Source: Bog-950 sp964493695
GTDB lineage: Bacteria > Bacteroidota > Bacteroidia > Chitinophagales > LD1
Assembly: GCA_964493695.1 (NCBI GenBank)
Contig: CAZBPG010000003.1
Span: 1 to 64,000, forward strand
Direction: 5' to 3'
Length of the DNA stretch: 64,000 nt
Below are positions 60,557-64,000 of the stretch, piece by piece. The translations under genes were made by a program, and so were the position numbers. A model generated the notes under the pieces. It worked only from the letters and a program-made list of their open reading frames with translations, did not search any database and was not told the origin of the DNA. Every line of letters begins with the position of its first letter. Position 1 is the stretch's first letter.

Positions 60557-60577
60557 GTATTTGTATTCTGTATTTAA

Positions 60578-60715
60578 ATTCCCCTCCTTGTTTTTAAGGA
60601 GGGGCTGGGTTACTATTGCGTAGTGGGGTGGTAGTAAAGCAACCTTCCGCTTTGCATTTCTGTATTAGCACCCCAGCGGGGTGCCAGCTTTGTAGCCCCC
60701 TATTTCAATCGGGGG
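60578..60715. repeat. Further palindromic repeats in the 60.2-60.8 kb gap
   Basis: CCCCTCCTTGTTTTTAAGGAGGGG is one palindrome (CCCCTCCTT/AAGGAGGGG, about 60582-60605) and GCACCCCAGCGGGGTGC (about 60668-60684) is another. Nothing else in the gap suggests a gene. Confidence 0.75.
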
Positions 60716-60730
60716 TAAATAAACACCACA

Positions 60731-60785
60731 AAAAAAACGACCCTCCTCGCCTGCCGTAGTCTCTCACGAAGGCAGGGAGGGGTCG
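60731..60785 (-). terminator. Terminator of the Abi_2/small-gene transcript
   Basis: CGACCCTCC and GGAGGGGTCG, with inner CCTGCC/GGCAGG, form a two-part stem. Seven T follow on the minus strand. It lies 34 bp after the stop codon of the small gene. Confidence 0.7.
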
Positions 60786-60818
60786 AACCATAAAGTAAAG
60801 TTAAGGCAATGAAAAAAC

Positions 60819-61043
60819 CTAAGCCGCCTTACTATTCTCTAATTCTATCGAGGCAATTTCTTCGGGCTTTATAACTTCCCCTTCGTGCAGTTGAAGCAAA
60901 CTGCAATTAAATACTAAGTGATTGTATAAAACATTTCCGTTCTTTAATACAATCCTCACCCGCTGATACCCCATACCGTTCTCCGGCAACTGCACCAGTC
61001 GTTGAACAAAAACTTCGGGCAACTCTATTTTGTAACTACTCAT
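60819..61043 (-). CDS. Small protein of unknown function downstream of Abi_2
   Basis: This 74-residue protein has a beta-rich core: LVQLPENGMGYQRVRIVLKNG, then a helix ending IASIELENSKAA. No membrane span or known nuclease motif is visible. It starts 15 bp after the Abi_2 stop codon on the same strand and ends before a terminator, so it is very probably co-transcribed with Abi_2. I do not know its function; an accessory or antitoxin role is possible only from position. Confidence 0.6.
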   Translation of the reverse strand: MSSYKIELPEVFVQRLVQLPENGMGYQRVRIVLKNGNVLYNHLVFNCSLLQLHEGEVIKPEEIASIELENSKAA

Positions 61044-61058
61044 GGCTTACTCAGCATT

Positions 61059-61964
61059 CTATTTCCATAGTTCCTCAACATTCCAGTTAGGCTTCAAACC
61101 AAGTGCTTTGGGGTCAATGTTCGGATATCTGCTCAACAGGTCTTTTAGTTTTTGAGTAAAATGGTTCTCTTGATGTACGTAATTAAGCAAATACTTCATG
61201 CAACATAAATGAACATACAGCATATGGTGTTCGTTCGCTGCCGGAACATCTTTTATCCACGCTCCCGGTGGCTTAGGCATCAATTTCGGTCTTCCGGGCA
61301 GGTTCTTATTCCAAAGCCTGCCATGATGCGCACAAATATTTCTTATTTGAGTTATGCTCTACAACCAACTGGGCAAAAAAGTATGATTAACCGTTCCCAA
61401 TTCAGCGGCTATAGCATCCTTCGATTTTACGGTAGGTAGCAGGTTGCCGTATAACTTTGAAACATTCCCCAAACTGGCAATCTCCAGCGTTTTCCAGGCT
61501 GGTGGTCTTCGGTTATCCGTATGATACTTTTTATAGTGTTCCTTTATAAATACCTCCTTGGTCTGCTTTAGCTCACGGTCAATTGCCAGCAGCGTTTCTG
61601 TATGCTCTACTGCATTTTTAAAATAAGTCGAGTCTTCAAACCACCACGGATTTAACTCATGCGATAAATGATAAACAATCTTTGTCCTGAAACCAATCTC
61701 TATTCGCTCAATTACATCAAACAGCAAAATGCGCAGCTCACGGTCAAAATTGTAAATAGCCACTACGTTTTCAAACGTGCTGTTGGGTTTAAAAGTATGT
61801 TGTGTTTTATCTGCCTGCATCGGCCACCAGTAACCGGCTAACCGGTAGTAACTGATATTACTCAATAACAATGCGGCTTCTGCCTCATCGGCAATGAGCA
61901 GTCCTCTGCTTTTTAGTTTAGCAATCTGCTGCTGTATGTCGGTGCTGGGCTTGGTGTATTTCAC
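61059..61964 (-). pseudogene. Abi_2-family abortive infection gene interrupted by one in-frame TAG
   Basis: Read through, this frame gives about 301 residues of an Abi_2 (AbiD/AbiF-like) phage-defence protein. The first part, to FLPSWL (202 codons), has LLSNISYYRLAGYWWP near 33 and YNFDRELRILLFDVIERIEIGFRTKI near 92 (read in parts). Codon 202, at 61359-61361, is TAG. The same frame then continues SITQIRNICAHHGRLWNKNLPG and on to LWK. The HEPN-like motif RNICAHH (61323-61343) lies after the stop, so the truncated product would lack it. In the family this position commonly holds a polar residue, so CAG-to-TAG is one possible origin. There is no frameshift. It could be a pseudogene, a sequencing error, or a suppressible codon. 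Confidence 0.85.
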
Positions 61965-62023
61965 AACCTAAATATAATAACCAACTGCTTTTTCCCGTAA
62001 CGGTAACCCAATAAAAGCAAAAG

Positions 62024-62064
62024 ACACGCCCTGGGACGCTGTTCTTATGGGTAGCGTGGCGTGT
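62024..62064 (-). terminator. Possible terminator after the HEPN-like gene
   Basis: ACACGCC and GGCGTGT form an outer stem with an ACGCT/AGCGT inner stem. TTTTGCTTTT follows on the minus strand. The loop is imperfect. Confidence 0.45.
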
Positions 62065-62107
62065 ACTGTTGCTGCAATTATACGAACTTTTTTCATTTAT
62101 GATACAT

Positions 62108-62827
62108 TCATCCAATCCCTTCAACTATAAAACTCCCTTTCTCCAAAATTCGCAACAAATCTTCTTGCGTTCCGGGTTGTAACTTCTCTCTTTCTTTTGG
62201 GTTCATAATAACCTTATCCAACTTATCATAAACGCCTTTGTATTCCGCCATCTTTCCTACAAAGCTTTTCAGTGTTGCTGGTTTGCCGAAATAATAACTG
62301 CCTCCACCAATTTCTATTGGATCAATTACTTCCTTAACTACACGTCCGCTTAGTTTTAAAAAATACTCAACGTCCTCATTATCTATTCGCAAATCAGTTC
62401 GGTCTCTGTCTAAATGAGCAACATACTTATCCCTGATGTCATTTAGTTTCTTGTAATGCCTTTGAAATTTCTCGCTTTTAAACTCTTCCAACAATTCCGT
62501 TACACTCTGCTTGTTCACTTTGTCTTTAAAAGGTGGCTTGTTGCATTTGATGTTCAACACATTTAGTACTGCTTCTATTCTGTACTTGTCATTCCCGCGT
62601 TTGCTGAATAATTTACTTAACTCAAGTATCAGATAATTCCACATCAATTCATGGATGAAACGCCACTGATAAAACTCGAGTAATTCACTTTCCGGCTCAC
62701 CCGTAACACCATTTCCTTGCAGATATTTAATATCATTAAACGTATCGCTACAGGCATACAAAATACCACGTTGCACTTCAAGTTTGTGTTTCAAATCTTC
62801 CATCTCCTGCTTTTTCATTTTCTGCAT
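62108..62827 (-). CDS. HEPN/AbiU2-like protein, possible defence component
   Basis: This 239-residue helical protein has RDKYVAH near residue 133, which fits the R-x4-6-H motif of HEPN ribonuclease domains, within a helix pair like that of AbiU2 proteins. It begins 7 bp after the stop codon of the restriction-modification gene on the same strand and so is likely in one operon with it. The functional call rests on that motif and the context. It has no membrane span. An alternative is a structural helical protein with a chance motif. Confidence 0.6.
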   Translation of the reverse strand: MQKMKKQEMEDLKHKLEVQRGILYACSDTFNDIKYLQGNGVTGEPESELLEFYQWRFIHELMWNYLILELSKLFSKRGNDKYRIEAVLNVLNIKCNKPPFKDKVNKQSVTELLEEFKSEKFQRHYKKLNDIRDKYVAHLDRDRTDLRIDNEDVEYFLKLSGRVVKEVIDPIEIGGGSYYFGKPATLKSFVGKMAEYKGVYDKLDKVIMNPKEREKLQPGTQEDLLRILEKGSFIVEGIG

Positions 62828-62834
62828 TCGGCTG

Positions 62835-64000
62835 TTAAGCCCCCTTTAGGGGGTTGGGGGTGTTCCCCTCCACTATTTTCACCTCCTCCTCCGTCAACCC
62901 ATACAACACATACACCATCCTATCTATCTCCTTATCCGTTTTCTCTATTTCATTCTTCAACTCCATTGCCTTCTTCTTTTGCTCTGCAAAAAACGGCATC
63001 CATTCCGCAGTCTCGCGTAGCGACAAGGCAGCACGCTGCCTTGTTGCCTTTTCCAGCTCCTTCACAAACTCCTTAAACTCCAACTCATACCACCCTTGCA
63101 GTTTTTTAGGCAAGGGAGCATGCTCCCTTGTTGCACTAAAAGCCACCTTGCTTTGCAGCACCGCGAGGAATTGTGATTGGATTACTTGTAATTTCGGTGT
63201 GGCATTTACTATAGTATTAACCGCTTCAATAAATGCTGTTTGGACACCTGCATTTGCTATTTTAATAGGTAAGTTTCGAATTGCTTCCGGGTAAACATGG
63301 AGGTTACTGCTTAATATTAGTTTGAAATAAAAATTAAGAAGTCTTGAATTGATTAAGGCGAGTATATATTTCACAGAGGTTTCTTCCGAAAGCTTTACCT
63401 GTTCAAAAGTGCCCTCAACTCCTCTCTGTTTAACGTCTTTTAGTTTCCACCAAGGTATTACAACACTCATAGTGTCGTTCACGTAATATTCTTCATAATC
63501 ATACGCTGCCATAAGCCCCTCAGTTGTTGAGATATTTCGCACCAACAGTTTTTCGTTTTCAAATAACTCTGGAAACTTAGGTCTGTGCATCTCATCAGGT
63601 TGATAGTCTAAATATTTATTGTCCCACTCAATCAAATATCTGTTAACATTTTTTCCTTCGATATATTTATGACAGCGTTCGTTCTCCTTTTCATTCTTAA
63701 TAAGTCTATCCTTCGAAGCTCCGGTTTCAGAATTGTGAGGAACTGCTCCAATCACGACATAACAGAAATCATTTACTTTTTTTGATTGCTCAGTTATCTT
63801 CTTTATGAGTTTGACTAACGCTTCATTCAAATCTGTTCGAAAGGTTGTGTTTGGCAAATCCCGATAAATATCTTTGCTAATTAAGTATCGAGTAGTCGAT
63901 AGAAATTGAACTTCGTTCAAGGGTTTGTATATAAGCACATTCTTACTTGGCAACGCTTTTCTAACTGTAATTATTCCTGTCTCAACTGCAACACCTTTGA
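62835..64000 (-). CDS. Restriction-modification enzyme with TaqI-like specificity domain, partial (5' end outside window)
   Basis: The frame is open to the window's right edge, so this is the C-terminal part (388 codons visible). It has the target-recognition pattern of Eco57I/TaqI-type adenine methyltransferases: IEGKNVNRYLIEW, YLDYQPDEMHRPKFPELFENEKLLVRN (read in parts), VYPEAIRNLPIKI, and a C-terminal coiled coil ending DRMVYVLYGLTEEEVKIVE. The methylase motifs would lie upstream. Two segments, ATREHAPL and ATRQRAAL, and the final NTPNPLKGA are encoded by palindromic repeats in frame. Confidence 0.8.
   Translation of the reverse strand, partial: KGVAVETGIITVRKALPSKNVLIYKPLNEVQFLSTTRYLISKDIYRDLPNTTFRTDLNEALVKLIKKITEQSKKVNDFCYVVIGAVPHNSETGASKDRLIKNEKENERCHKYIEGKNVNRYLIEWDNKYLDYQPDEMHRPKFPELFENEKLLVRNISTTEGLMAAYDYEEYYVNDTMSVVIPWWKLKDVKQRGVEGTFEQVKLSEETSVKYILALINSRLLNFYFKLILSSNLHVYPEAIRNLPIKIANAGVQTAFIEAVNTIVNATPKLQVIQSQFLAVLQSKVAFSATREHAPLPKKLQGWYELEFKEFVKELEKATRQRAALSLRETAEWMPFFAEQKKKAMELKNEIEKTDKEIDRMVYVLYGLTEEEVKIVEGNTPNPLKGA
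63023..63044. repeat. CAAGGCAGC palindrome inside R-M gene
   Basis: ACAAGGCAGC and GCTGCCTTGT pair over 10 bp around 2 nt, followed by TGC. It is in frame and encodes part of ATRQRAAL. Confidence 0.85.
63111..63130. repeat. CAAGGGAGC palindrome inside R-M gene
   Basis: A perfect 20-bp palindrome, CAAGGGAGCATGCTCCCTTG, followed by TTGC as at 63023-63044. The two differ by paired changes in the stem (GGCAGC/GCTGCC, GGGAGC/GCTCCC). It is in frame and encodes part of ATREHAPL. Confidence 0.88.

Noticed and set aside
60184..60818. Small genes in the 635-bp gap.
   Set aside because: The only frames (for example 60299-60523 minus) are translations of dispersed repeats, including the VEVESSR and ARVTPVAK stretches.
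61284..61358. Frameshift in the Abi_2 gene.
   Set aside because: The two parts are in the same frame (681 bases between their first codons, divisible by three), so the break is a single stop codon.

Overview
The window is chromosomal DNA from a member of the Bacteroidota. The evidence is two giant type B and one type A type IX secretion (T9SS) sorting-domain proteins, SprB-repeat adhesins, a fused branched-chain/2-oxoacid dehydrogenase E1, an atpDC pair without the other ATP synthase genes, and promoters of the TTTG-N18/19-TAnnTTTG type. Gene density is high and most genes are housekeeping. There is no rRNA operon, prophage or CRISPR array.

Layout. 0-8 kb: a PLP aminotransferase, a heptose-activation operon (gmhA-hddC-gmhB, minus strand), a cytochrome P450, lgt, a DUF433/DUF5615 toxin-antitoxin-like pair and mtaB. 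8-16 kb: a Gfo/Idh/MocA oxidoreductase, a lipoprotein, the first dyad array, an exopolysaccharide sugar transferase, a DUF6056 membrane protein, metK and a sensor kinase. 16-21.5 kb: atpC, atpD, sucA and divergent rpsT. 21.6-28.5 kb: a secreted tail-collar-like protein, the second dyad array, tuf with four tRNAs (Thr-Tyr-Gly-Thr, in the E. coli thrU-tufB order), hpf, a fused 2-oxoacid dehydrogenase E1 and a fumarylacetoacetase-family protein. 28.5-35.4 kb: a membrane protein and two secreted proteins, one a 1529-residue SprB-repeat protein. 35.4-43.4 kb: a lipoprotein, pth-rplY-prs, tRNA-Gln, a DUF2723 glycosyltransferase and rlmB. 43.4-48.2 kb: two more toxin-antitoxin pairs, a monooxygenase-like protein, a T9SS cargo protein, the third dyad array with an orphan gene, and an OmpA protein. 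48.2-60.2 kb: ruvB, proline dehydrogenase, rmuC, aroE, a DedA protein, a 1575-residue T9SS protein and a TPR protein. 60.2-64 kb: a repeat-rich stretch followed by a small defence island (an Abi_2 gene split by an amber codon, a HEPN-like protein, and a restriction-modification enzyme running off the window).

Three observations stand out. First, three intergenic arrays (about 9.94-10.22, 23.06-23.35 and 45.58-45.86 kb) consist of short palindromes whose dyad axes are evenly spaced at 21.0, 20.5 and 20.5 bp, two turns of B-DNA. The stem sequences differ between and within arrays while the dyad positions hold. The third array lies directly upstream of an unrecognised 240-residue gene with a basic N-terminus. 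Second, dispersed palindromic repeats, usually intergenic, sit in frame inside several genes: mtaB, sucA, the DUF6056 gene, the oxidoreductase C-terminus, a lipoprotein signal peptide and, at three places, the restriction-modification gene. Third, the Abi_2 gene is intact except for one in-frame TAG just before its HEPN-like RNxxAHH motif.

All function calls are from reading the sequence; no database search was run.
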